The position numbers were made by a program, and so were the translations under genes. From Streptomyces sp. BA2 (GTDB lineage Bacteria; Actinomycetota; Actinomycetes; Streptomycetales; Streptomycetaceae), in contig NZ_WSRO01000002.1 in the NCBI RefSeq assembly GCF_009769735.1, positions 2,926,001 through 2,990,000 of the forward strand: a stretch of DNA of 64,000 bases. The letters are read 5' to 3'. Below the pieces are notes generated by a model that did no database searches, had not been told where the DNA came from, and saw only the letters and a list, made by a program, of their open reading frames with translations. This document shows positions 33,222-40,495 of this stretch, piece by piece (position 1 is the first letter of the stretch; each line of letters opens with the position of its first letter).

Positions 33222-35492
33222 TCAGCCCGCGTCCCGGTTTCGGTCACGCTCCGCAATCGCGGTGATGATGTGGGCGCGCTCGAACCCGGTCCGGTTGATC
33301 TGCTTGCCGTTGACCCGTCGGGCGACCTGTCCGGTAGCGACGCCGTACGGCTTGAGCGCCGTGGTGAGCTGGCGGGCCTTGTCTGAGTCCTTCAGCGCCG
33401 CCCAGACGCCGTACTTCTCCGGCCGCAGTTCGGCGAGCCGGTCGACGGTGGCGTCGTTCCACGGCTTGTCCTCATCGGCCGGGACCACGGCGAGGATGTC
33501 TTCCAGCAGCGGCTCCGCCACCTCGCGGCGCTCCGGCGCCTGGCCCGCGGCGATGCCGCGCAGCGTGCCCGCGTCGATGCGTGCCTGGCGGGCGCGGGCA
33601 CAGATGGCTTCCGCCTCGGTGTTGTCGAGGTAGTAGCCCCGCACGATCTGCGGGTCATCGGCGGCGCCCACCAGGTAACCGATGCCCTTGTCGGACTTGG
33701 TGAACGAGGTGGCGCGGATGCCGTTCTTGTACAGCGAGGTGCCCAGGACCATGTCATTCTCCATCTGGCCCATGACCCGCAGGCAGAAGCGGGTGCCCAC
33801 GTTCGCGCTGATGGCGGTGGGCAGCGAGTCCTTGTCGGGACGCTGCGTGGCGAGCAGCAGGATCACCCCAAGGGCCCGGCCGCGCTTGATGATGCCGGTG
33901 CACAGGGACCCGGCTTCCTTGCCGTACTTCTCGTGGGAGAACAGTTCCTGGCACTCGTCGATGGCGAGCACCAGGGGGTGCAGGCCCAGGGAGCGGTTGG
34001 CGGCCAGGGACGGGGTGACCTTGTTCTCCGGGCACTTGTCCTTGGGCAGGGAGCTGATGACCTTGGCCCGCCGCTCCAAGTCCTTGTAGACGTAGCGGAT
34101 CGAGTCCAGCGCCGCCGCGGCGGTCTCGTCGTCCGCGCCGGAGCCGTAGTCGGCCGAGACCGTCTTGAGCGGGTCCAGGTCGCCGGTGCCCTTCAGCTCC
34201 CAGGTCAGCAGCTCCGTGCCGGGGTCGAGGGCCGCGGCGAGCAGCAGGGTGCGCAGGGCGAAGGTCTTGCCCATGCCGGGCATGGCGCCGATCAGCACGT
34301 TGTCGTACATCAGCGTCAGGTCGACGCGCCGCCCGCGCTGGTCCGTGCCGAACGGCAGCGCCTTGAACAGCGACGCCGCACCGGACCTAGCCAGCGGCCA
34401 GGCGGGCTTGGGCACCTTGTTCAGCGCCCGGTCGCCCACCCACAGCATCATCCGGCCGGCGTGCTCGTCGGCGACCGGCTCGGGCCATACACACCCCAGC
34501 GGGCGGCGCAGGCCGGAGGCGAGCTTCTCGCGGCGGTCCAGGATGTCCGGCACCGTCACGCCGTACGGCAGGTCGACGTCCGCGCGCCATCCGGGGCCGT
34601 CGCGGGTGATCGGGGCGGGGAACTTGATGCCCTCGCCGCCCTTGGCGAGCGCCTTGTTGATCTCGGAGATGCCAAGCGCCCCCAGGGCCCGTTCGACGAT
34701 CCCGGAGGTGAGCTTCTCGACTTCGGTGGTCACGACCGCGCGGGAGATGACCGGCTTGTCGGAGGGGGCACCGAGGAAGCCGAGCCCGGCTGTCAGCGCG
34801 GCCACCGAAAGGACGGTGAGCCAGGCGGGGGCGAGCACGTACAGGACGAGGGCGAGGATCGGGCCCAGGATGAGCCCGGCCGTCATCAGGGTCATGCGGA
34901 GCTTGACCCGCCGGTCGCGCTGACGCGAGAGGGTCATGTACTCCATGACGTTCTCGCGGCTGGCCGCCGCCCGCCGCAGCGGGTCGCCCTCAGCATCGGA
35001 GACCCAGCGCAGTGCGCTGCCGATGAACTTCGCGGCTCCGGCGGGGGCTTGGCAGGCCAGGCGCAGGCTGTACCAGGGCAGACGCACCGCGTGGTAGGCG
35101 GCCGAGTGACCCACGTAGCCGCCCAGCCATCCGGCGGCGGTGACGAACTCCGGCTTGGAGCGCGCCCACGCCGGGATAACGTCCTGACGCTTCGCGGCCC
35201 GGATCTTATCCATCAGGCCGGGACCGGCAGGGGCCGGGCTGTCGACCATCACGACCGACTCGCCCCCCGACTCATCGTCGCCGGGGTCGCGTGTGGAGTC
35301 GCCCGACTTAGGCGTTGCCGAGTCGGGCGACCGGTCGGCATCCGAGTCGGGTGCCGGGTCGGTCGATCCGGTGCGCGCGGCGCGGGCCGACTTCAGGTCG
35401 ACCACCTTGCCGACCGGGTCGGCGTCGGGGCCATCGGCCATCTCGGCTTCGAGTCGGTTGAACAGTTCGTTCTCGTCGTCGGGGTGCTTCAC
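33222..35492 (-). CDS. tra: FtsK/SpoIIIE-type DNA translocase for conjugative transfer
   Basis: A 756-residue protein. After an acidic, disordered N terminus (about 1-95), two membrane helices lie near 197-240 (LILGPILALVLYVLAPAW and LTVLSVAALTAGLGFL). The motor domain has Walker A AMPGMGKTF (about 403) and Walker B LVLAIDECQEL (about 508), and the C terminus (about 680-756) is likely a winged-helix gamma-like domain. In Streptomyces elements one such protein (TraB/TraSA) moves double-stranded DNA between mycelia. GTG at 35492 is chosen since GGAAGGAAG precedes it; the longer frame runs through a hairpin. Confidence 0.9.
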   Translation of the reverse strand: MKHPDDENELFNRLEAEMADGPDADPVGKVVDLKSARAARTGSTDPAPDSDADRSPDSATPKSGDSTRDPGDDESGGESVVMVDSPAPAGPGLMDKIRAAKRQDVIPAWARSKPEFVTAAGWLGGYVGHSAAYHAVRLPWYSLRLACQAPAGAAKFIGSALRWVSDAEGDPLRRAAASRENVMEYMTLSRQRDRRVKLRMTLMTAGLILGPILALVLYVLAPAWLTVLSVAALTAGLGFLGAPSDKPVISRAVVTTEVEKLTSGIVERALGALGISEINKALAKGGEGIKFPAPITRDGPGWRADVDLPYGVTVPDILDRREKLASGLRRPLGCVWPEPVADEHAGRMMLWVGDRALNKVPKPAWPLARSGAASLFKALPFGTDQRGRRVDLTLMYDNVLIGAMPGMGKTFALRTLLLAAALDPGTELLTWELKGTGDLDPLKTVSADYGSGADDETAAAALDSIRYVYKDLERRAKVISSLPKDKCPENKVTPSLAANRSLGLHPLVLAIDECQELFSHEKYGKEAGSLCTGIIKRGRALGVILLLATQRPDKDSLPTAISANVGTRFCLRVMGQMENDMVLGTSLYKNGIRATSFTKSDKGIGYLVGAADDPQIVRGYYLDNTEAEAICARARQARIDAGTLRGIAAGQAPERREVAEPLLEDILAVVPADEDKPWNDATVDRLAELRPEKYGVWAALKDSDKARQLTTALKPYGVATGQVARRVNGKQINRTGFERAHIITAIAERDRNRDAG

Positions 35493-35521
35493 TTGGGCTT
35501 CCTTCCAGGGATGGAGGGTGG

Positions 35522-35563
35522 CGGGGCCCGGTCGCTGCTTTGGTCGGTTGAGACCGGGCCCCG
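35522..35563 (-). promoter_or_regulatory. Structured leader before tra, copy 2 of 3 (diverged)
   Basis: A perfect 12-bp stem, CGGGGCCCGGTC / GACCGGGCCCCG, encloses an 18-nt loop with GCTTTGG in it, and GAGAC spans the loop and stem. Loop and stem order match copies 1 and 3, though the stem sequence differs. It lies about 30 bp before the tra start. Confidence 0.5.
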
Positions 35564-35641
35564 TCGATGCATCGTGGCCTCGTGAAAAGGCCGTAACTGT
35601 CACTCCTCAGTGACAGCCCGGCCCCATCACGCAGGCCGTCT

Positions 35642-35983
35642 TCAGTGCTCCAGGTCGAACAAGCCGCACTGATCCGCAAGGGGGTCGGGGAGTTGCCGCT
35701 TGGCCGCGCGGGCGGCGGCGGTGTGACAGTCCGGGCACCAGGCCCGCAGTTCGGCGGGCGGGAGGCTGGCCGCCGTCACGGTGGAGGCGAGCGGGTCGGC
35801 AGGGGCCGCGATGAGGCGGACCCGTCGGCCGTGCTTGCTGGTGTAGCCGTCGTGCTCGTGCGGACAGCGCCCGCCGCCCTTGGCGTGGGGGTTGCCGCAG
35901 GCTCCGGTGCACTGGCAGCGGTGGCCGCTGGCCTGCATCACGGTGGCGAAGACCGCGGCGCCGACGATGGGCTGTGACTTCAT
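35642..35983 (-). CDS. Cys/His-rich HNH-like protein
   Basis: A 113-residue protein with closely spaced metal ligands (HRCQCTGACG, GGRCPHEHDG) and a late pair (AWCPDCHTA). The pattern recalls HNH-type zinc-bound proteins, but a catalytic His-Asn pair is not clear. It overlaps the DUF2637 gene by 4 nt at its start (35980-35983). It could bind DNA or nick; function is unproven. Confidence 0.6.
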   Translation of the reverse strand: MKSQPIVGAAVFATVMQASGHRCQCTGACGNPHAKGGGRCPHEHDGYTSKHGRRVRLIAAPADPLASTVTAASLPPAELRAWCPDCHTAAARAAKRQLPDPLADQCGLFDLEH

Positions 35984-36984
35984 GCCGCCGCCCCCTCATC
36001 ACCCGCGCCCGATGTGGTCTCGGGGGTGTCGACGGCGTGCAGTGGCTTCTTGGCGCGCTCGGCGGTCAGCACGTCCCGGATGTGCCTCGCGGGCTTGGCA
36101 CCGCAGTGCAGCGCCTTGCGCAGCGCTTCACCGTTGTCGACTTCCGCATCTGACCAGGTGGCGGTCAACTCGCGGGCTTCAGCGAGCAGTTCATCCAGGC
36201 CCCGCCGTGTCGTCTTGCCCGTACGGCGGCGCGGGTTGGCCGGCGGCTTCCGTCGCGGCTTGGGGGCGGGCTTGTTGTCCTGGTGCGGGTCCGGCTGCTC
36301 GTCCTGCACGTCCCACTCCCCGGCGGGAGCGCGCTCTCCGAGCTTGAGCAGTACGCGGGCGCGGCGTGGTGTCTTCGAGCGCCAGCGCCGGCCGTGCTCC
36401 TCGCGCAGGTCCGCGCGGGCCAACAGTCGCTCCCGCTCTCGGGTGAGTGCGTCGGCGTAGGAGGTGATCTCCCACAGCGTCATGCGCCGCCACAGTGCGA
36501 ACGTGGTCAACGGGGCGAGCAGCCACCGACTGAAGCGGATCTTGTCCATCCGGCGTCCGGTCACCGCGCCGATGCGCACGGCGTAGATGTGCGCGCCGAT
36601 CTCGGAGAACACCACCCAAAGCAGCGGCATCGTGCCATGCGCGAGCTTGGCCCACAGGCTGTCGCCCGCGGCGACGTTTAGCCCGCACGTGATCAGGGTG
36701 AGGGCCCAAGGCACGAACCGCACCCAGGCGAGGGCCATGTCCATCCGGATCAGCAGCAGGTTAGCGACGGTGAACACCGGGATCGCCACGTCGATACCGA
36801 CCGGCAGCATCCACGGCGTGGCGAAACCCCAACGCAGCGCGGCGGCAGACACAGCGTCGAACGAGGCGATGAACCCCAGCGAGCCGACCCCTGCCGCAGC
36901 CGCGGCACCGATCCCGGCAAGCCCCAACTCCGGGCGCGTCAGCGGCGGCACCACCGCACGCTCCGCATTCTCGATGGCCGTCAT
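35980..36984 (-). CDS. DUF2637 (SpdB-like) membrane protein
   Basis: A 334-residue protein. Four hydrophobic segments lie in the first 150 residues (LGLAGIGAAAAAGVGSLGFI, MLPVGIDVAIPVFTVANLLL, FVPWALTLITCGLNVAAG and TMPLLWVVFSEIGAHIYAV). The layout is that of DUF2637/SpdB proteins of Streptomyces plasmids and AICEs. A basic C-terminal tail (KPAPKPRRKPPANPRRRTGK) could bind DNA. ATG at 36984 overlaps the upstream gene's stop as ATGA. It probably works with tra in intramycelial spread. Confidence 0.82.
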   Translation of the reverse strand: MTAIENAERAVVPPLTRPELGLAGIGAAAAAGVGSLGFIASFDAVSAAALRWGFATPWMLPVGIDVAIPVFTVANLLLIRMDMALAWVRFVPWALTLITCGLNVAAGDSLWAKLAHGTMPLLWVVFSEIGAHIYAVRIGAVTGRRMDKIRFSRWLLAPLTTFALWRRMTLWEITSYADALTRERERLLARADLREEHGRRWRSKTPRRARVLLKLGERAPAGEWDVQDEQPDPHQDNKPAPKPRRKPPANPRRRTGKTTRRGLDELLAEARELTATWSDAEVDNGEALRKALHCGAKPARHIRDVLTAERAKKPLHAVDTPETTSGAGDEGAAA

Positions 36985-37580
36985 GCCGCCCCCTGCTGGA
37001 ACTGCGGGTTGGGCAGGCCGGTCAGGTCGGCGATCTCGTCGCCGGTCAGCACCGTGTTCTCGTCCATGGCGTGCGCCACGGTGCGGATCTCGCCCCACAG
37101 GTGACCGACCTTGCGGCGGGCCATGCCCTGCACCATGGCCCACGACTTGCCGCCGGCCGGGACGTGGCCACGGCCGATCCGGAAGCCGTGCTGCGCGAGG
37201 ATGTCGATGGCCTGCTCACGGTCATGCAGGGCCGCGCAGGCCAGCGCTCGTTCCGGCGTCCACAACCCGTTCGTCATCAGGTAGTTGACCTGCGCGATAG
37301 TCCCGGCGGCAGCCTGTGCAGCGAAGCGCCAGGCGTGCACGTTGTGCGTCTCGAACGCGGTGCCGCCGGTCAGGCACCAGCCGCCTTCCTCCGGCGTCCA
37401 GGCGATGACCTCGCTGGTCACCACCCGCATGCCATAGGCCAGGCTGAGCACGGCGTGCCCTGCCTCGTGGAAGGCCATGCCCAAGCGGGCCTGCTCATAG
37501 GCGAGCGACATGGGCTGGAGCGGCTTGGGGCGGCCGGTGTGGTCCGCGAGCAGTTCGGGCGCGGGAGCGGTGGTGTTCAC
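36981..37580 (-). CDS. Stand-alone M41-like (FtsH-type) protease domain
   Basis: A 199-residue protein. It has the zinc-protease signature FHEAGHAVLSLAYG (about residues 37-50), and a C-terminal stretch TVLTGDEIADLTGLP like the end of the FtsH peptidase domain. There is no AAA+ ATPase and no clear membrane helix. The third zinc ligand (Asp in FtsH) is not certain. It overlaps both neighbours by 4 nt and so belongs to the transfer operon. It might process an element or host protein, or be a non-catalytic relative. Confidence 0.7.
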   Translation of the reverse strand: MNTTAPAPELLADHTGRPKPLQPMSLAYEQARLGMAFHEAGHAVLSLAYGMRVVTSEVIAWTPEEGGWCLTGGTAFETHNVHAWRFAAQAAAGTIAQVNYLMTNGLWTPERALACAALHDREQAIDILAQHGFRIGRGHVPAGGKSWAMVQGMARRKVGHLWGEIRTVAHAMDENTVLTGDEIADLTGLPNPQFQQGAA

Positions 37581-37870
37581 GCCGCCACCGCCCCGCGGGC
37601 CCGCTCGCGGCGGGCGGTCAGCCGGGTCATCGGGACGATGTTGAACAGCTCCGGCGCGTGCGCCTCGATCGCCTGAGCGGCGATACGGATCGCGTCGTCA
37701 GGCATGGTCGGGTTGTCGGCGAGGATGTCGCGGGCCGCGTCCAGCCGGGCCGCGCGGTCCGTCGCGCTCTCGCCGTCCTCCCCGAGCCACAGCTCGAGCG
37801 GGGTCCCCAGGGCGAGTTCGACGAAATCGGTGTCACTGACGGCCTCATGGCCGCCGATGAAGCTACGCAT
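37577..37870 (-). CDS. Hypothetical AICE protein
   Basis: A 97-residue acidic, helical protein with no recognised motif. AGGAG lies just before the ATG at 37870. Its stop overlaps the start of the M41-like gene (37577-37580), so the two are translationally coupled. The longer frame upstream crosses the conserved hairpin and is rejected. Confidence 0.6.
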   Translation of the reverse strand: MRSFIGGHEAVSDTDFVELALGTPLELWLGEDGESATDRAARLDAARDILADNPTMPDDAIRIAAQAIEAHAPELFNIVPMTRLTARRERARGAVAA

Positions 37871-37902
37871 GATGACTCCTGAAGTGGAGGGACGGGAGGA
37901 AG

Positions 37903-37944
37903 CCGGGGCGGGCGCAGGCTTTGGCGAGACGGCGCACGCCCCGG
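37903..37944 (-). promoter_or_regulatory. Structured leader, copy 3 of 3
   Basis: The stem CCGGGGCGGGCGC / GCGCACGCCCCGG has one mismatch. The loop core GCAGGCTTTGGCGAGACGGC (37914-37933) is identical to copy 1 (30466-30485). It lies about 33 bp before the start of the gene at 37577-37870. The match continues in the flank (GGAGGGACGGGAG). Confidence 0.7.
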
Positions 37945-37958
37945 GCAGGGCGGGAAGG

Positions 37959-38405
37959 TCAGAGGGCGGCGATGATGAGCGCGGCGACCAATAGCCACAG
38001 GCGGTGGAAGGACTGGTCAAGGGCGTAGGCGCCGGTCCCGATGTGCGGGTTGTCGTCGCGGCCTTGGCGCGGGGCACCGAGTCGGTAGAACTCGGCCTTG
38101 CCGGTCACCCTGGCCAGCCATGCGAGGGTGCTGCGGCGGTCGGCCCACCAGTGGGTGACGGCGTCGATGCCCAGGCCCAGGAGCAGGCCCAACACGCTCA
38201 CGGAGAGGTTCATCAGCCACAGGACCGGCAGCAGCAGCACGAGCTTGGTGGCGGTCAGGGTGGCGACGTGGCGGGCGCCGGCGAGGCGGCCGACCCAGCC
38301 GGGACGGCCCTTGTGGGCGGACTGGCAGGAGGTTTGCACCCAGTGGTCGCCCACGCTGTGAGCGACGTACAGGGCGACGAACACAGCAGCGAAGACAGCA
38401 GCCAT
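37959..38405 (-). CDS. DUF3307-like membrane protein
   Basis: A 148-residue membrane protein. It has a first helix (VFAAVFVALYVAHSVGDHWVQ), a conserved segment GRPGWVGRLAGARHVATLTA and further helices (LVLLLPVLWLMNLSVSVLG, LWLLVAALIIAAL). The pattern matches DUF3307, a family common in Streptomyces plasmids and elements. Function is unknown, probably in the membrane step of transfer. Confidence 0.75.
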   Translation of the reverse strand: MAAVFAAVFVALYVAHSVGDHWVQTSCQSAHKGRPGWVGRLAGARHVATLTATKLVLLLPVLWLMNLSVSVLGLLLGLGIDAVTHWWADRRSTLAWLARVTGKAEFYRLGAPRQGRDDNPHIGTGAYALDQSFHRLWLLVAALIIAAL

Positions 38406-38446
38406 CGGGGAACTCCTCGAAGGGAAGAAGGGGGGCGGTGCGGGCG

Positions 38447-38677
38447 TCAGTTCTGGGCGTCGCGGTGCTGCACCAGCTGAATGGCCATGCGGGGGAAGTC
38501 GGCCACGGCGTCGAAATCGGCGAACGTTACGCCGTAGGTCTCGATCGCTTGGAGCATCCCGTGCAGGACCGCCGCTGCATCCGCCGTCTGGAAGGGGGTC
38601 GGCCGGTAGTCCGGGGCGAACTGCGCCGCGGCGGCACCGATACGGCGGCCGATCTCATCAACCTGGTTCTGATCCAC
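38447..38677 (-). CDS. Small hypothetical AICE protein
   Basis: A 76-residue acidic protein with no recognised motif. GTG at 38677 is used because the longer frame (to 38803) encodes an unrelated basic leader. It lies 41 bp upstream of the DUF3307 gene on the same strand. Confidence 0.55.
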   Translation of the reverse strand: MDQNQVDEIGRRIGAAAAQFAPDYRPTPFQTADAAAVLHGMLQAIETYGVTFADFDAVADFPRMAIQLVQHRDAQN

Positions 38678-38760
38678 TGTGAGCGTCCTCTCGAAACGGG
38701 CTCGGGGCTTTCCCGGCTCTCCGCGGCCCCGGCACCGAGTCCGGGACCACAGACAGCCGG

Positions 38761-38883
38761 TCAGCGCCAGAAGGGGACCGTTTTGGCGTGCTGCTCGCAC
38801 CACTCACAGGGCAGTTGCGCGCCTCCGCGGTGCAGTTGGGCGTGCTGCTCACACTCCGGGCAGTGGTAGATGTCCTTCGACAT
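38761..38883 (-). CDS. 40-residue zinc-ribbon protein
   Basis: A very short protein, MSKDIYHCPECEQHAQLHRG at its start, with a second pair CEWC, so two CxxC knuckles suit one zinc ion. AAGGAG stands 7 nt before the ATG at 38883. It is the first gene of the leftward operon. Tiny zinc-ribbon proteins are often missed in annotation. Function unknown. Confidence 0.6.
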   Translation of the reverse strand: MSKDIYHCPECEQHAQLHRGGAQLPCEWCEQHAKTVPFWR

Positions 38884-39107
38884 AGCGGGCTCCTTGGTGG
38901 ACTCGGGACTCTCCCGGCTCCCCTCAGCCCCACTCGTACGAGACGAGCAAGGGAGGCAACCGGCGCGGCCAGCAGGCCGCGAGGAAGTTGAAGTGCGCTG
39001 TTCCACGCACGGAGACAGGACCCGTGCGCATCCGCCCTCTTGCTTGGCGAGGTGGGGCGGACTGACCTCCGCAACCCATCGACCACCCGTGTGCAGGTGG
39101 CTGGGTC

Positions 39108-39133
39108 GGCACGCTGTTGAGTTCTCAAGGCGG
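39108..39133 (-). promoter_or_regulatory. rrn-like boxA antitermination motif in the operon leader
   Basis: On the minus strand the region contains TTGAGAACTCAACAGCGTGC, preceded by CCGCC. This closely resembles the boxA region of actinobacterial rRNA leaders (for example mycobacterial TTTGAGAACTCAATAGTGTG), which recruits Nus factors. It lies about 225 bp upstream of the first leftward gene, in the transcribed orientation. Confidence 0.6.
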
Positions 39134-39241
39134 TTCCGCTCCCAGCCCGTCGGCGTGCGACTGCGTCGCCTTCCCGGTTCTTCCGGCTGGTGCGGGTACT
39201 GCTGTTCACTCCCTTCGAGCCGAAGCTCTCTGGGCTGACTT

Positions 39242-39305
39242 CAGATTGACCTAGGTCAATCTGGCTCAAGAAGGTTCGCCGAAGAATCAGAGATTGACCT
39301 AGGTC
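39242..39305. promoter_or_regulatory. Two palindromic operators upstream of the GntR gene
   Basis: A 22-bp perfect palindrome at 39242-39263 (core ATTGACCTAGGTCAAT) and a second copy at 39291-39305 (AGATTGACCTAGGTC, right half incomplete) lie with centres 48 bp apart. The second ends 17 bp before the GntR start. They suit autoregulation by a dimeric GntR protein, with looping possible. Confidence 0.75.
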
Positions 39306-39322
39306 CGGCTACCCTCGGAGCC

Positions 39323-39715
39323 ATGGATCTGAGCCCCGAAGCGCCCAAGCAAACGGCCAAGGAGATCGCTGCTGAGTACCGCGCGAAGATCACGGACCCA
39401 GACAACGAGGACTACTCGCCGGGGAAGCAGCTGCCAGCCGCCCGCCCACTCGCCAAGAAACTTGGCGTGCAGCTCATGACTGTGCAGAGCGCGTACAACC
39501 AACTCCGTAATGAGGGCTTGGTACTCACCCAGCAGGGGCGCGGGACGTTCGTACGCGACCCATCGGCGCCTCTCGGCACCGAGCCGGGTAGTAGTCCCGC
39601 CTTTACCGCCCTGGCGGGAGAGCTCAGCTCGATCCATGACGCTCTCCGACTTCTCGGCGAGCGTCTGGACCGGCTTGAGGAGATCGTGAGTAGCGAGAGG
39701 CCACCTTCGCAGTGA
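39323..39715 (+). CDS. GntR-family regulator of the element (KorSA/YtrA-like)
   Basis: A 130-residue protein. It has an N-terminal winged helix (about 10-75) with PAARPLAKKLGVQLMTVQSA and NEGLVLTQQGRGTFV, and a short helical C terminus (about 85-125), as in YtrA-like GntR proteins. AICEs often carry such a repressor (KorSA in pSAM2) of transfer and replication. The palindromes at 39242-39305 are its likely sites, and it is divergent from the leftward operon it would control. Confidence 0.85.
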   Translation: MDLSPEAPKQTAKEIAAEYRAKITDPDNEDYSPGKQLPAARPLAKKLGVQLMTVQSAYNQLRNEGLVLTQQGRGTFVRDPSAPLGTEPGSSPAFTALAGELSSIHDALRLLGERLDRLEEIVSSERPPSQ

Positions 39716-39869
39716 CCGCATCGGCGCGCCTCAGCAGCCCTTCGGCCGTGGCGCGCGCCTCGCGCAAACTCGCTTTGATCAGCGCGAGTTCGGCGGAAGT
39801 GAGGCCCGCTAGCTCGTTCTTTCGCTCATTGATCCCTGGCATGCAAATGAGCATGAGACCGCGAACGAC

Positions 39870-39900
39870 AGAGGACCCGGACAGAGTGTCCGGGTCCTCT
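39870..39900. terminator. Terminator after the GntR gene
   Basis: A 14-bp perfect stem, AGAGGACCCGGACA / TGTCCGGGTCCTCT, has a 3-nt loop and is followed by TTTCCTT. Its core CCGGACAGAGTGTCCGGGT matches a dyad at 41852-41869 with one difference. Confidence 0.8.
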
Positions 39901-39931
39901 TTCCTTGCAGGTCAGGGGTGTTGACGATCCG

Positions 39932-40495
39932 TCATCGGGATACTTCATCCACAGCATCCAGCACCGCAGTCCATGGAAGCGCCCGCCCTGGCGGCGCGTC
40001 ACGGGGCTCGTACAGCGGCCATACGTCCGGGCCGTAGACCAGCCTGACCCCGGCCTCCCGCAGTGCGTCGATGTGGCGCTGCCACGCAGGGTGGCGAGCA
40101 TGTGCCGCGTTTACGCGCGGGAAGACGACGACTGGCAAGCCGATGGTCCCGATAGCCTCGCACACCTGCGTCAAGGCTTGATTGTCCATGAGGCCGCTTG
40201 CGAGCTTCGCGACCATGTTGGCCGACGCTGGAGCCACGACGTAGCAGTCAACTGCCGGGTGAGGTCGTGCGTCGCCGGGGAGGCGCGGCTCATCACGGAC
40301 GGGCAGGCCGGTCAGCTTCTCCAGCCGTTCGACCTCGCCACTCATCCGGAGCCAGATTCCCGCAGTCGGCGTCAGCGTCACGGCCGTCTGCCACCCACGT
40401 TCCATCGCGGGCTCTACCAGGCCGGTGCGGAGTGACTCCACACCGCCGGCCGCTGAACCAACGACTCCCAGTACCCCGCGCTTGCTCGAACTCAC
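39932..40495 (-). CDS. Flavoprotein (Dfp/PPC decarboxylase-like)
   Basis: A 187-residue HFCD-family flavoprotein. The motifs APASANMVAKLASGLMDN (about 90-108) and the late segment VNAAHARHPAWQ (matching the substrate-binding Pro-x-Met-Asn region in relatives) are seen. GTG at 40495 overlaps the XRE gene stop as GTGA, so the two are coupled. This pair of genes is common in AICEs; its role is not known. A decarboxylase or sensory redox function is possible. Confidence 0.8.
   Translation of the reverse strand: MSSSKRGVLGVVGSAAGGVESLRTGLVEPAMERGWQTAVTLTPTAGIWLRMSGEVERLEKLTGLPVRDEPRLPGDARPHPAVDCYVVAPASANMVAKLASGLMDNQALTQVCEAIGTIGLPVVVFPRVNAAHARHPAWQRHIDALREAGVRLVYGPDVWPLYEPRDAPPGRALPWTAVLDAVDEVSR

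Larger units (their letters stand above)
38884..39322. promoter_or_regulatory. 439-bp divergent control region of the element
   Basis: No gene is seen here. It separates the leftward transfer/replication operon from the rightward GntR gene. It holds the boxA-like motif (39108-39133, minus strand) and the GntR operator candidates (39242-39263 and 39296-39305). Promoters for both directions must lie here, but I could not assign -10/-35 pairs with confidence. Confidence 0.7.

Noticed and set aside
39624..39854. 76-codon minus-strand frame overlapping the GntR 3' end
   Set aside because: It overlaps the GntR gene by 92 bp and has no ribosome binding site. The helical, Ala-rich peptide gives no family match, so I could not support it.
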